Shown: positions 35,610 to 46,200, numbered from the stretch's first letter. The stretch: DNA of 64,000 bases from Gilvirhabdus luticola (GCF_032583975.1 NZ_JAWHTF010000002.1); one strand, 5' to 3'. The notes: a model not told the origin generated them from the sequence alone. Program-made: numbers and translations.

Positions 35610-37786
35610 GGTTTTTTTCTTTTGTAAGTTTCATTATTTAATTTTTTTAATCCAATTTGAACATCTTTATTGCTCATAAACAAATCCCATATTAATCCTG
35701 ATCTGTAATTTTCAAGCATTACTACAATAGGAGCCTGATTTAATCCCATATATATGGGTGATCTCCAATGTTCATCCAATGATATTGCGTCATAAAAACC
35801 ATAATAACCATAAAGTTCTTTACCATGGTTTGTATAATAATTCTTCAAGGCTTTCATAGAAGCCTCTGGAGTATAAGGGAAGCTGGACAGAGCACCCGTT
35901 GGAGTCATTTTTCCACGGTCATTATTTGGATTTGGCTCATCGGCTAAATAACGACCAGGACCATCACTTGCTGTAAGTCCCCAAAAATCTTCTCCATATC
36001 CTTGATGATTTTCAGGATTGTTTATACAATACTTTTGATTAATCAGAGCAATACGTTGGTTGTTATCAAAGTAATTGCCATAAATGTCTGTGATTTCATG
36101 AGGATTCATTCCAAAAAAAGAATAATGCGTAAAAAATAATGGCCCTCCATTTGAAACACCTATTGGCAATTCTATATTGTAGTATGAATTGCCATTTGAA
36201 TAATTAGAGCCATCATTAGTCTTTCCCCAATTAATACGATAATCTCGTGCCTTTTCAGATTGACTTGCCCAACCAGAATAGTACATAGATGCTGGTACGC
36301 TGTGTGTTGGTGAAGCAATTGCTAGGCAATAAGTAATCATGGTTTCGTTCCAACCTATCAATTGATGATCAATAACCCATGATTGATCTGGTGACCAATG
36401 CCATGTTAAAAAATCAGGACTGGACTTTTGACGAAACCAATTCCATTCTACCTCTTTCCAAAGTCTGGTGATGTTGTTTCTAATTTCTTGTTCTTTTAAA
36501 TTGTCTTGGTCAAAAAAAGATCTAGCTGTTAATAATCCTTGCATTAAAAAAGAGGTTTCTACCAAATCAGCTCCATTATCTTTATTTCCAAAAAAAGGAA
36601 CAACTTTACCTGTTTGACCGTTCAAAAAATGCGGGAAAACACCATGAAAACGATTTGCCATTAACAAATATCTAGTGCTCTTCAAGAAGCGTTCTACTGC
36701 ATCTTCTCTGGAAATAAAATCTCTGTTAATACCAGCTATTATAGCCATCATGCCAAAACCTGAAGCTCCAGTAGCTATCATAGAGGTTCTACCTGGTATA
36801 TTTTCTAAAGCTAAACCAGAATTTGGCTCGGCTCCTTCCCAATAATATCTTAAGTGGGATTCTTGTATCATATCCAATAACTCCTCATCGGTCAATTTTC
36901 TGGTTTTGGTACTTAAAGAATTAGAAAATGATGTTTTTTGATAGTCTTGGCTCAAAAATGAAAGCTTATATGTAAATGTATCTTTTGATTCGCCAACAAA
37001 ATCTGTATATCCAGAAATCCAAGGACTTTGTAAACCGATATATTTGAAATCGGATTCATTATTACCCTTACGATATATCTGTACATATCTTATCAATGCA
37101 TCATTGATTTTTTCCCATGAAAGATCAATGTGTTTCTCATAACCTTTTGCATCAATCAATTTTGGAGCTTTGGTAACAACTCCTGAAGATTGTTCTGGGA
37201 GAAATTCTATCTGGTCTATCAAAAAACTTTGGTTGGATTGGCCGGTTTTGTCTTGAGATAAAGACAAGCCCTTAATTTCATCAACAGCAATAGATTGACC
37301 AAATTCAGCCAGTGGAATTTTAATTTGAACCCATTGATTAACAGGAAGTTCTTGACAAATTTCATTTAATGATATTGACTGTGTGTATTTTTTTTCAGCC
37401 AATTTCAAGTTTACCTTTGGAAGTGAAGAAATAGCTTCTTTATTTGAAAGAAATAACCAAAAAGACAATATTTCGGCTGAAACAAAATGGTTTATTCCCC
37501 TAATATCATCATACAAAATTTCTGCAGACCAATATCCTTCATTGGATGACTGATACTCAATTAACAGTGCGTTTTTTGGTGTAAAAAAAACAGAATCATT
37601 AACAGGAAGTTTACCATCCACATTTTTAATCCAACTATTTCCAGAAAAATCGACTTTGGAAAAATAGTATGCTTCAGGCATAGAACTGTTTTCAAACAAT
37701 GTTTTTAAGTATGGCTTTTCTTGTGTATTTAAACTATGCGCTAGAAACAGAAAAATCGTGAATATATATTTTGAATATTTACTCAT
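35606..37786 (-). CDS. Glucoamylase-like (PF10091) protein with N-terminal carbohydrate-binding and FnIII-like domains
   Basis: A 726-residue secreted protein (signal MSKYSKYIFTIFLFLAHSLNTQ). Residues about 25-198 look like a CBM11-type or similar jelly-roll binding domain (VNLKLAEKKYTQSISLN, QWVQIKIPLAEFGQ, SFLIDQIEFLPEQ). Residues about 205-295 form a fibronectin III-like domain (IDLSWEKINDALIRYVQIYRKG). The PF10091 catalytic domain starts near 298 and includes SGFGMMAIIAGINRDFISRED, ANRFHGVFPHFLNG, D403-x3-D407-x2-E410 in KDNGADLVETSFLMQGL and GWNETMITYCLAIASPTHS. It is the largest and most diverged of the three tandem paralogues, lacks a lipobox, and overlaps both neighbours (8 bp and 4 bp). 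Confidence 0.88.
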   Translation of the reverse strand: MSKYSKYIFTIFLFLAHSLNTQEKPYLKTLFENSSMPEAYYFSKVDFSGNSWIKNVDGKLPVNDSVFFTPKNALLIEYQSSNEGYWSAEILYDDIRGINHFVSAEILSFWLFLSNKEAISSLPKVNLKLAEKKYTQSISLNEICQELPVNQWVQIKIPLAEFGQSIAVDEIKGLSLSQDKTGQSNQSFLIDQIEFLPEQSSGVVTKAPKLIDAKGYEKHIDLSWEKINDALIRYVQIYRKGNNESDFKYIGLQSPWISGYTDFVGESKDTFTYKLSFLSQDYQKTSFSNSLSTKTRKLTDEELLDMIQESHLRYYWEGAEPNSGLALENIPGRTSMIATGASGFGMMAIIAGINRDFISREDAVERFLKSTRYLLMANRFHGVFPHFLNGQTGKVVPFFGNKDNGADLVETSFLMQGLLTARSFFDQDNLKEQEIRNNITRLWKEVEWNWFRQKSSPDFLTWHWSPDQSWVIDHQLIGWNETMITYCLAIASPTHSVPASMYYSGWASQSEKARDYRINWGKTNDGSNYSNGNSYYNIELPIGVSNGGPLFFTHYSFFGMNPHEITDIYGNYFDNNQRIALINQKYCINNPENHQGYGEDFWGLTASDGPGRYLADEPNPNNDRGKMTPTGALSSFPYTPEASMKALKNYYTNHGKELYGYYGFYDAISLDEHWRSPIYMGLNQAPIVVMLENYRSGLIWDLFMSNKDVQIGLKKLNNETYKRKKP

Positions 37787-39146
37787 AGATAAAACCTAAT
37801 TTGTCCAGTCCTTTCTGAACATCTTCGTTCTGCATAAAAAGTTTCCATAATAATCCTGTTCTATAATTTTCAATCATTACAGGAATTGGTCCTTGGTCAA
37901 TGGCTAAATATCTTGGTAAATACCAATTATCATGTAAACTAAATGCATCATATGGTCCATATTCACCTATTAAAGAATCATGATCTTTATATAATTTTTT
38001 AAGCATCTGCATGCTTTCTTTGGGTGTATATGGGAATGATGAAAAGGCAGCTGTTGGTGAAACAACACCTAGGTCCCTTCCTGGTCTGTGACCAGCATAA
38101 CCATTTATAGAATAACTTGATGTTAAACCCCAAAGACTATCTCCATAACCTTTATATTGGTTCGGATTATCTTGTGCATATTTATAATGAATTTTTGCAT
38201 GGTTTTGAGTTAACTTCCAATAGTCAGCATATTGATCCCTTAAACCATTTGGATTTAAGCCTAAATAAGAATAATGAGCCCAAAAAAGTGGTCCAATAGG
38301 TGAGTCGTCGTGTTCATAGTAATTTAAAACTAGTGGTATATTATATAGAGAATCTTTTGAAACAATATTACCATCTAATGCCCAACCTTTATCATAAACA
38401 GATTTATTTATAGAATGCGTTGGCGATGAAGCTGCTAGCACATACATTATTAAACATTCATTATATCCTCCAACTGGAAAATTCATTTCCCAACCATACG
38501 AAGGAGACCAATGCCAATACAATACATCTTCGCCATTTTTGGTATACCAATCCCATTCTACACTTCTCCAAAGTCTATCTATTTTAGAAACAAGCTCTTG
38601 CTCTTTTTCATTACCATCTTTAAAATATTCATAAACTGTTAAAAGACCTTGTACTAAAAAAGCAGTTTCTACCAAATCGCCTCCATTATCTTTTTCACTA
38701 AATGGATACACTTTTCCTGTCTCTCCATTAAGCCAATGCGGCCAAGCACCATGAAATCTATCTGCATTCTCCAAAAAATCTGTAATCTTAATAAATCTAT
38801 CTAGTGCTTGTTCTCTTGATATAAAACCTCTTTCTACACCAACTAAAATAGCCATTAACCCAAAGCCACTTCCACCAGTTGTTACCGTATTTTTTGGAGA
38901 TGTTGGATAATCATCGTCCATATGCAATCTTTCCCTTGCTAAACCAGAATTTGGTTCAGCTGCATCCCAAAAGTAATTGAAGGTTTGTTTCTGAATTGTA
39001 TCCAACAACTGATCTTCTGTAAGTTTTGAATACATACTTGGATCAGCTTCACTTGATTCACTTTCTTTATTATTTGATTTACAACTATAAAAAGTCGTTA
39101 TAAAGGAAAAAAAAAGAATGAAAAATATATTCTTAATTAGTTTCAT
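37779..39146 (-). CDS. Glucoamylase-like (PF10091) lipoprotein, GH144-related, first of three
   Basis: A 455-residue lipoprotein (FFSFITTFYSCKSNNKES) and first gene after the SusCD block. Single PF10091 domain: YFWDAAEPNSGLARERLHMDD, GGSGFGLMAILVGVERGFISREQ, ENADRFHGAWPHWLNG, acidic cluster D153-x3-D157-x2-E160 in KDNGGDLVETAFLVQGL, WHWSPSYGWEMNF, GYNECLIMYVLAASSPTHS and IENYRTGLLWKLFMQNEDVQKGLDKLGF. It is clearly a paralogue of the gene at 34242, with similar length and ends. By relation to GH144 it probably cleaves inside beta-1,2-linked glucans; other linkages are possible. Confidence 0.9.
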   Translation of the reverse strand: MKLIKNIFFILFFSFITTFYSCKSNNKESESSEADPSMYSKLTEDQLLDTIQKQTFNYFWDAAEPNSGLARERLHMDDDYPTSPKNTVTTGGSGFGLMAILVGVERGFISREQALDRFIKITDFLENADRFHGAWPHWLNGETGKVYPFSEKDNGGDLVETAFLVQGLLTVYEYFKDGNEKEQELVSKIDRLWRSVEWDWYTKNGEDVLYWHWSPSYGWEMNFPVGGYNECLIMYVLAASSPTHSINKSVYDKGWALDGNIVSKDSLYNIPLVLNYYEHDDSPIGPLFWAHYSYLGLNPNGLRDQYADYWKLTQNHAKIHYKYAQDNPNQYKGYGDSLWGLTSSYSINGYAGHRPGRDLGVVSPTAAFSSFPYTPKESMQMLKKLYKDHDSLIGEYGPYDAFSLHDNWYLPRYLAIDQGPIPVMIENYRTGLLWKLFMQNEDVQKGLDKLGFIYE

Positions 39147-39168
39147 TGATAAAATTTTGAAAATTAAT

Positions 39169-39204
39169 TTTTAGCTGCATTTCAAGATTGAATTGCAGCT
39201 AAAA
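39169..39204 (-). terminator. Strong hairpin before the glycosidase operon
   Basis: TTTTAGCTGCA (39169-39179) pairs perfectly with 39194-39204, and the stem continues through TTCAA/TTGAA with one mismatch, giving 16 of 17 pairs. On the minus strand the stem ends in AAAA followed by a short T stretch. It may act as a terminator or attenuator, or protect the upstream mRNA end. Confidence 0.6.
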
Positions 39205-39235
39205 TATAAAAAGACTAATTCAAAAAAAGTTATAC

Positions 39236-39275
39236 AAACTCCAGAGTTGAATTGTTAAACCCTGCTCTGGAGTTT
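39236..39275 (-). terminator. Terminator after the LamG surface protein gene
   Basis: CTCTGGAGTTT (39265-39275) pairs perfectly with AAACTCCAGAG (39236-39246), an 11-bp stem with an 18-base loop; on the minus strand it is followed by T-rich DNA. It sits 14 bp beyond the stop of the surface protein gene. Confidence 0.7.
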
Positions 39276-39288
39276 TATGAAAAACAAA

Positions 39289-41661
39289 TTATTCTGACAT
39301 TATTGTTTGTATTTCTTCAACAGTTATAACTCTGTCGAACAGATAGAGTTCATCTATAATACTTGAATCTGATAAATGTCCCCAACCTATAAAATTAGGA
39401 GCACCAGATCCTATTGTAACATCTGTACAACCATCCCAACTCATTGCTTTACCAGTCATATCGCCACTGTTGTCTACTGCTACACCATTAAAATATAATT
39501 GCGTTGTTGTATCTGAAACTGTAAATGCAATATGCACCCATTCGCCAGCAGTAACGTCAATGACATCTCCATCATTCCATACGTCTCCGCCACCAGCGCC
39601 AACTTGTAGTTTTATTCTTTGTTCTGTGGCACTTCCTTCCCTAAATAATCTAAATCCAGATGATCTAACATCTGCATCATCAACTCTTGGAGGTGCTACA
39701 GTTAAAATACCTGATCTATCAGGATCTCCATTTACCTTGTACCAAAACGCTCCGCTAAATTCATTTGAGAAAACATTTGCAATTGGGAACGATACGTACG
39801 AGTCTGCTGCTCCAAGAAATGCATCACTACCTACAACGCTCTCCCCAGCAAAACCAGGTGTGCCAACTTCTGTTGCATTAGTATTTGTTACCTTATCGAT
39901 AAACGTACCATCGAAAGGAGAATATAAAGTTGCTCCATGATATGGAGGTACAAAGTCTCCACCAACTATTGCCGCAACCTCTTCTGGACTTAATGCCTTA
40001 TTAAAAAATCTTAAGTCATCTAGTTTACTATTATCCGATAAGTGACCCCAATAACTAAAAGTATCTCCTCCGGATCCTATAGTGAAGAATTCACAACCGG
40101 TCCAGTCTATTGGTGCAGACATGGCAGATGTTCTTACTTCAACTCCGTTAAAATAAATTTTATTTTCTGAATCAGAAATGGTCATTGCAATATGTACCCA
40201 CTCGCCAGCAGTAACATCAATTACATCACCATCATTCCAGCTTTCGCCTGCTCCAGTTCCGACATTTAATTTAATACGCTGTTCTGTAGCATTCCCTTCC
40301 CTAAATAACCTAAACCCTTGTAAACGATCTGTTTCATCATCACCAACAACCAAGATACCGGATCGATCTGGTGAAGAGTCAACCTTATACCACATAGTAG
40401 CACTAAATTGACTACTTGCCAAGTTACCTATTGGATGCGTTAAATAAGAATCTGTAGCTCCCATATAAGCACCATCTCCAACATAAGAATCCATAGTAAT
40501 TGAAGGAGCTCCTACTTCTGAAGCTGCAGTACCTCCAACCAAATTAATGTAACCACTATCAAAAGGCATATAAAAAGATTCTCCATCATATTGAGGTATG
40601 TAAGGATTGAAAGAATTTATCATAATTTGAATCTCTGCTTGAGATAAGGCTTTATCGAAAATTCTTAATTCGTCAAAAGCACTATTATCTGATAAATGAT
40701 TCCAATAACTAAAAGTTTCTCCACCAGCACCAATGGTAAGTGGCCCAACACCGGTCCAATCAATAGGTGCAGCTAAAGTTGAAGAATTCATTTCAATCCC
40801 ATTAAAATAAATCTTACTTTCTGTTTGTGAGATTGTCATAGTGACATGAACCCACTCGTCTGCTGTAACATCTATAACTCCTCCATCATTCCAACTTTCG
40901 CCTACTCCGGTACCAACATTTAATTTAATACGCTGTTCAGTTCCGCTTCCTTCTCTAAATAATCTAAACCCTTGTTGGCGATCAGAGGCATCATCTCCTG
41001 CAACTAAAATACCAGCGCGGTCAGGATCTCCACTTGCTTTGTACCAAAAAGCAGCGGTAAATTCATTATTTAACAAGCCGCCTGATGGGAATGTTAAATA
41101 AGCGTCAGTTGCTCCTTTATAAGCATTTGTTCCTGCATAACTAGTGCCAGCAAATCCTGGCGTTCCTACCTCATCTGCTATGCTAAATCCAATTAGATCT
41201 CTATAATCTCCATCAAAAGGCATGTATAGAATTTCTCCATCAAATAACGGCGTATAAGGTGGTTGCTTACTAAAATTAACTTCTGCTGTTGTAGAATTTC
41301 CTTCTAAATCAGTGGCAATTACTGCCAATACGTGATCCCCATCTACTAGATTATTGTAGGTGAATTCTTCTAAAGCTATTCTATAATCTGTAAAACTGCT
41401 ATAGTTTCTTAATTGGTTGCCATCTAATTGTACTGAAATACTACTAATTTCAATATCATCCACTACTTCAAATTTTACATCTAATGATGTAACATCTTCG
41501 AAAACCTGTATAGTACTTCCTTCCAATGGTTTTAAAATAGTTACTTCTGGCGCACCCTGATCTGGTCCAGGATCAACGGCAGTAATAGGATCGATGCCAT
41601 CGTTGCACGAAACTATTAATAGTGCAAAAATTCCGATAGTATATTTTAGAATATTTTTCAT
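39289..41661 (-). CDS. Surface glycan-binding lipoprotein with three tandem LamG-like domains
   Basis: A 790-residue lipoprotein (IGIFALLIVSCNDGIDP), placed after SusD where surface glycan-binding proteins normally lie. Residues about 38-132 are an Ig-like domain (PEVTILKPLEGSTIQVFEDV... DGDHVLAVIATDLEGNSTTAEV). Then come three consecutive LamG/concanavalin A-like jelly rolls at about 135-352, 353-571 and 572-790. Each has ADE/ASEVG, FWYK/MWYK, PDRSGIL, GFRLFREGS-TEQRIKL, WNDG-VIDVTA-EWVH, IYFNGVEV, TIGSGG and GHLSDNS in the same order. No catalytic residues are evident. It likely captures the polysaccharide at the cell surface and passes it to SusCD. Confidence 0.9.
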   Translation of the reverse strand: MKNILKYTIGIFALLIVSCNDGIDPITAVDPGPDQGAPEVTILKPLEGSTIQVFEDVTSLDVKFEVVDDIEISSISVQLDGNQLRNYSSFTDYRIALEEFTYNNLVDGDHVLAVIATDLEGNSTTAEVNFSKQPPYTPLFDGEILYMPFDGDYRDLIGFSIADEVGTPGFAGTSYAGTNAYKGATDAYLTFPSGGLLNNEFTAAFWYKASGDPDRAGILVAGDDASDRQQGFRLFREGSGTEQRIKLNVGTGVGESWNDGGVIDVTADEWVHVTMTISQTESKIYFNGIEMNSSTLAAPIDWTGVGPLTIGAGGETFSYWNHLSDNSAFDELRIFDKALSQAEIQIMINSFNPYIPQYDGESFYMPFDSGYINLVGGTAASEVGAPSITMDSYVGDGAYMGATDSYLTHPIGNLASSQFSATMWYKVDSSPDRSGILVVGDDETDRLQGFRLFREGNATEQRIKLNVGTGAGESWNDGDVIDVTAGEWVHIAMTISDSENKIYFNGVEVRTSAMSAPIDWTGCEFFTIGSGGDTFSYWGHLSDNSKLDDLRFFNKALSPEEVAAIVGGDFVPPYHGATLYSPFDGTFIDKVTNTNATEVGTPGFAGESVVGSDAFLGAADSYVSFPIANVFSNEFSGAFWYKVNGDPDRSGILTVAPPRVDDADVRSSGFRLFREGSATEQRIKLQVGAGGGDVWNDGDVIDVTAGEWVHIAFTVSDTTTQLYFNGVAVDNSGDMTGKAMSWDGCTDVTIGSGAPNFIGWGHLSDSSIIDELYLFDRVITVEEIQTIMSE
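39292..41259 (-). repeat. Three tandem ~655-bp coding repeats (LamG domains)
   Basis: Units lie at 40606-41259, 39949-40605 and 39292-39948. They are alike at the DNA level as well as in protein, for example the shared run CTAAATAATCTAAA near 39645, 40305 and 40960. The second and first units are most alike; the third has a short insertion (APPRVDDADVRSS). Confidence 0.85.
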
Positions 41662-41679
41662 ATTGTTCTGTTTAAAATT

Positions 41680-43221
41680 TTAATTTGTATCTCCTCCTAA
41701 TGGTAAAGCATCAACTTGTGCTTGTGGGTAGGGCAATAATGCTTTATCAGGTGAAAAAGTTCTTCCATCATAACTTAACTCACTGTAGTTTTCTGATCTA
41801 ATCATATCGTAATAACGAATGCCCCATTCCATTCCTAACTCTGCAAATTTTTCATCTAATACTTGTGCAGTTGTTACACCAGAAATAGGCAATAATCCCG
41901 CTCGATCTCTAACCATATTTACAGCCTGATCTGCAGTTAGTCCACTTCCACTAGCTCCTCGAGTTAAAGCCTCTGCATGCATTAGTAAAATTTCAGCATA
42001 GCGAATACAAATAAAATTTTTACCTGCGCTATAGTTATTTCTACCTGCTATAATTTGGTTTGAGGGTAAATAGTGTTTCCCACTTGCAAACAATGCTCGA
42101 GCATAGTCGTTAATGACATCTCCATCAGGTGTTGTGTTACTAATCCATGCAGGTAAAGTCGCATAATTTGGATCCGATTGTATTTCGGTAATTCCTCTAT
42201 CAGTAAACAACACACTAGTTTGCAAACGAACCATTTCACCTCTATCTAACATAAATTTGATAAATTTTAAGCTTGGCTCATAGAAACCCCAACCACTTTG
42301 GGCATTTTCTCTTGCCGGAGTCCAACCCTGTGGACCATATGGAGCATATAAATGGTAAAAACTATCTCCAGTACCAGTATTATAATCTGAATACTGCATT
42401 TCTAAAAGGTTTTCATTACTTAACTCACCATCAGTTTTAAAAAGTTCGTAATAATCTGGATAAAGTGAAAACTTGTTTGAGTTAATAATGGCACTTGTAG
42501 CGTCTGCAACTCCTTGATAATTTTTAAGTTCTAATTGAGCCATAGCTTTCAAAGCCAAAGCCGTATATTTAGTAACGCCACCAGGAAGATCGGTGCGCTC
42601 ATTTGGGCGCATATCTGGAAGATAAGGTATTGCTTCATCCATTAAATCAGAAATAAACTGCATGACTTCGGCCTTTGTTTTCACTCCTTCATCAATACCT
42701 TCGTCAGGTATTGCCGTATTAATAATGAAGATGTCTCCCCAAACTCTTGCCAAATTAAAATGTAACCACGCTCTAAATACTTTGGTTTCTGCCATATATT
42801 GGTCTGCTCTGGCATGCTCACTTTCATCAGCAAATTCTTTGTATTGTTGAATTAAATCTAAAGCATTATTAACACTTATAATATCTGAATAATGTATATT
42901 CCAAAGCGAATTATACATCCAATAGTCTTTATCGTATGTAAACATATCTGTATCCGCAAAAGGTTGTTGGTCACCAAGGCCACCAGCATTTACGTCATCT
43001 CCTCTTACTGAAAGTAACAAAGATTCTTCCCATCCACGTGTTGCCCATGATTGATAAGCGCCAACTAACGGGAGTATCATATCACTAGTGTTAGTATAAT
43101 CAACATCACCTGTGTTGAGTTGTCCTTCATTTGTTTCAAGTTTGCTATCACAAGCAAAAAGAAACAGCATCACCATTAGTGCAAGAACACTAATACTTAA
43201 TACATTTTTTAAATTTTTCAT
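41680..43221 (-). CDS. susD: RagB/SusD family nutrient uptake lipoprotein
   Basis: Surface lipoprotein that forms the lid over the SusC channel and binds glycan. About 513 residues from ATG 43219-43221 (MKNLKNVLSISVLALMVMLFLFACDS); another ATG three codons upstream is possible. SusD hallmarks: DMILPLVGAYQSWATRGWEESLLLSVRGDD, DYWMYNSLWNIHYSDIISVNNALDLIQQY, RAWLHFNLARVWGDIFII, TKYTALALKAMAQLELKNY and the C-terminal FICIRYAEILLMHAEALTRG and EWGIRYYDMIRSENY. It lies 12 bp after SusC in one transcription unit. Confidence 0.95.
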   Translation of the reverse strand: MKNLKNVLSISVLALMVMLFLFACDSKLETNEGQLNTGDVDYTNTSDMILPLVGAYQSWATRGWEESLLLSVRGDDVNAGGLGDQQPFADTDMFTYDKDYWMYNSLWNIHYSDIISVNNALDLIQQYKEFADESEHARADQYMAETKVFRAWLHFNLARVWGDIFIINTAIPDEGIDEGVKTKAEVMQFISDLMDEAIPYLPDMRPNERTDLPGGVTKYTALALKAMAQLELKNYQGVADATSAIINSNKFSLYPDYYELFKTDGELSNENLLEMQYSDYNTGTGDSFYHLYAPYGPQGWTPARENAQSGWGFYEPSLKFIKFMLDRGEMVRLQTSVLFTDRGITEIQSDPNYATLPAWISNTTPDGDVINDYARALFASGKHYLPSNQIIAGRNNYSAGKNFICIRYAEILLMHAEALTRGASGSGLTADQAVNMVRDRAGLLPISGVTTAQVLDEKFAELGMEWGIRYYDMIRSENYSELSYDGRTFSPDKALLPYPQAQVDALPLGGDTN

Positions 43222-43233
43222 ATTTGGCATTTT

Positions 43234-46200
43234 TTAAATTTTTATATTAAGACCTAAAGTGTACGTTCCTGGTACAGGATACACTTCCCTATCTACACCA
43301 TTAGCGACTTCAGGATTAAAACCATTGTAATCAAAGAAGGTAAACGGCTTATCTGCTGTGAGATAAAATCTAGTTTCAGGCATATTTTTACCGAATAATT
43401 TTTCATTTTTAAGCGTATAACCTAATTGTATGTTCTGAACTCTAAAGAAATCACCATCTTCTATCCAGAAATTACTTAACCTTTGGTTCCATCCTTTACG
43501 CAATCCTTCTGATGAAGGGTATGTATTGCTAGTGCCTTCACCATGCCATCTGTTAATTGCTAGATCTGCATCCATATTTGTGTCTTGTGTGAAGATAATC
43601 TCACCTCGTTTTCGATTTAAAATTTTGTTCCCAGTTTGGCCATAGAAACTAACGGAAAGATCAAAATCTTTATAATTGATACCTAAATTACCTCCGAACA
43701 TAAATTCTGGTAAAAAAGATCCTAAAACTTTACGATCATCACCGTCTAAAACACCATCAGGTACTCCATCAGGTCCACTAATATCTCTATAAATTAAATC
43801 ACCTGGAACAAGACCGTTTGCAACTGCTATTGGATCTGCATCTACTTGGGCTTGATTTTGATAGACGCCTGTGGTTTCATAACCATAGAATGCCTGAATT
43901 GGTTCTCCAACAATAGTACGTTGACGAAACTCTGCACTACCAGCCTCAATATATCCTCTTGGATCTGTTAAACTGACAGTTTCATTCTTTAAGGTTGTAA
44001 AATTAAGCCCTACAGAATAACTGAAATCATCTGAAATTGAATTATTCCAGTTTAGTGCGACTTCAAAACCTTCATTTCTGATTACACCAGAATTTCTTGC
44101 TATGGTAGTATTTATGATTGGAACAAATACTGGCATGATGGCATTATTGGTTTCACGAATATAGTAATCGGCATCAACTGATAATCTACTATCAAACATA
44201 GTGAAGTTAGTACCAAAGTTCATTTCTTCTATGACTTCCCATGTGTTATTTGTAAAAGTTGAAGAAGACGTAATTCCTCCTGTTTGAATATCATCAAAAG
44301 GAACAGAAATCACAGTAATTGTATTACTTCCTGAACTTGCACCTACACTATCGTTACCCAACTTTCCCCAACTTGCTCTTAATTTAAAAAAGTCAAATAT
44401 GCCATTATCTTGCATGAACGATTCTTCTGTAAGAACCCAGCCAACACCAACGGATGGAAAGTAACCCCAAGGATCTTTGGTGAATTTGGACGAACCGTCT
44501 GCTCTAATTGTGCCATATAGCAAATACTTACTGTTAAAGTTATAGGCTGCCCTTGCAAAATAGGATACTCCATAAAGTCTTCCTCCACTATCATTATTTA
44601 AAGTAATTGAACTCTCTTCTGCAAAATTCAGGTACCAAGATGATTCAAAATCAATTCCTGAAATATTTTGTCCTCTTACTGATAAGGCATGATTCGCTTC
44701 ATCTCTAAAAGATGTTCCTCCCATAAGCGTTAAATTATGGTCACCAAAGGAATCATTATAGGTTAAAATATTATCCCATATCTGATTAGAATAAGTATTT
44801 TGTGTTTTTGTTAGACCAGAAAGTCTTTCCACATTATTACCTAAAGTATATGGTTTGTCCACATAACGTTCGTCCAACGCAGAAAAGTCATGACTATAGG
44901 TTGATTTAAATGTTAATTTTTCTGGTATAAGATGGGCTTCAATATATATGTTTGTTAATAATTTTCTGATTTTTAATTGATTATTACTGTATCGCATTAC
45001 GGGAAATGGGTTTTGCGTACCACGATAGCCTAAAATTTGCGCATTAGAATACCTAATTGGTGATGCATCAGTATTTAAATCATCAATAACCGGCATAATT
45101 GGTACAGCATAATAGGCTTGAAAAAAGGCTGCGGTCTCTGCATTATATTTAGTAGCATTACTAAAAACCATATTACCTCCTATTCTAAACCTATCTGAAA
45201 GGTCCACATCTACTTTGGTACGAATATTAAAACGCTCATACTCATTTTTCATATCTAAAATACCTTCTTGCGAATAATAATTAGCTCCTACAGAATAGGA
45301 AACATTTTCAGCTCCACCTGATGCACCAATACTATGACTAGAAATAAATCCAGGTCTTAAAATCTCATCATACCAGTCTGTATTAACATTCGGCACATTA
45401 GGGTTTACACGACTACGACCAAAACGTTGCATGGCATTTAAAACAAACTGAACGTCTGCAGCTGATCCTGATTCGTAAGCCATTGTTGTAAATTGTTCAG
45501 CATTAGCTAATTTAAGAACATTTTGAGCAAATTGAACTCCTGTATAACCATCATATTCAAAAACTGGTTTCTGATCTCTTTTTCCAGTTTTTGTTTTAAT
45601 AATAATTACGCCATTTGCTGCTCTAACTCCATAAATAGCGGATGATGAAGCATCTTTTAAAACGGTTAATGATTCTATATCTTTACTGTTTAAAAAGTCA
45701 ATGTTACTATAAAACATCCCATCTACTACATATAATGGATTTCCATTATCGTCCTGATATGAACCAAGACCTCTTAACCTTACTTTTGGAGAATCTCCTG
45801 GCGATCCAGTGCTAACAACTTGAACACCAGAAACTTTACCTTGTAATGATTGCATGATATTTGCAGCTGGAGTTCTTTCAATTTCTTCAGTTGCAACAGT
45901 GGAAATTGAACCTGTTAAATCTGCCTTCTTTTGCGTACCATATCCTACAATAACAATCTCATCCAGAGCTTCTATATCTGGAACCATTGAAACGTTTATT
46001 ACTGTCTGGTTACCTACAGTAACTGTAGTGGTTTTAAGGCCAATAGAGCTAAACTCTAATACCTCTCCTTGATTCACTTCAATAGAATACAGACCATCAA
46101 AATCTGTACTGACACCTCTACTTGTACCTGCAACAATAACGTTTACCCCAGGTACAGGCATATCATCTTCTGCACTAGTGACTTCACCAGTTATAGTAAT

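Noticed and set aside
39470..40411. Plus-strand open frames of 156 and 77 codons
   Set aside because: They are antisense to the LamG repeats, recur at matching positions in two repeats, and only mirror the composition of the real gene.
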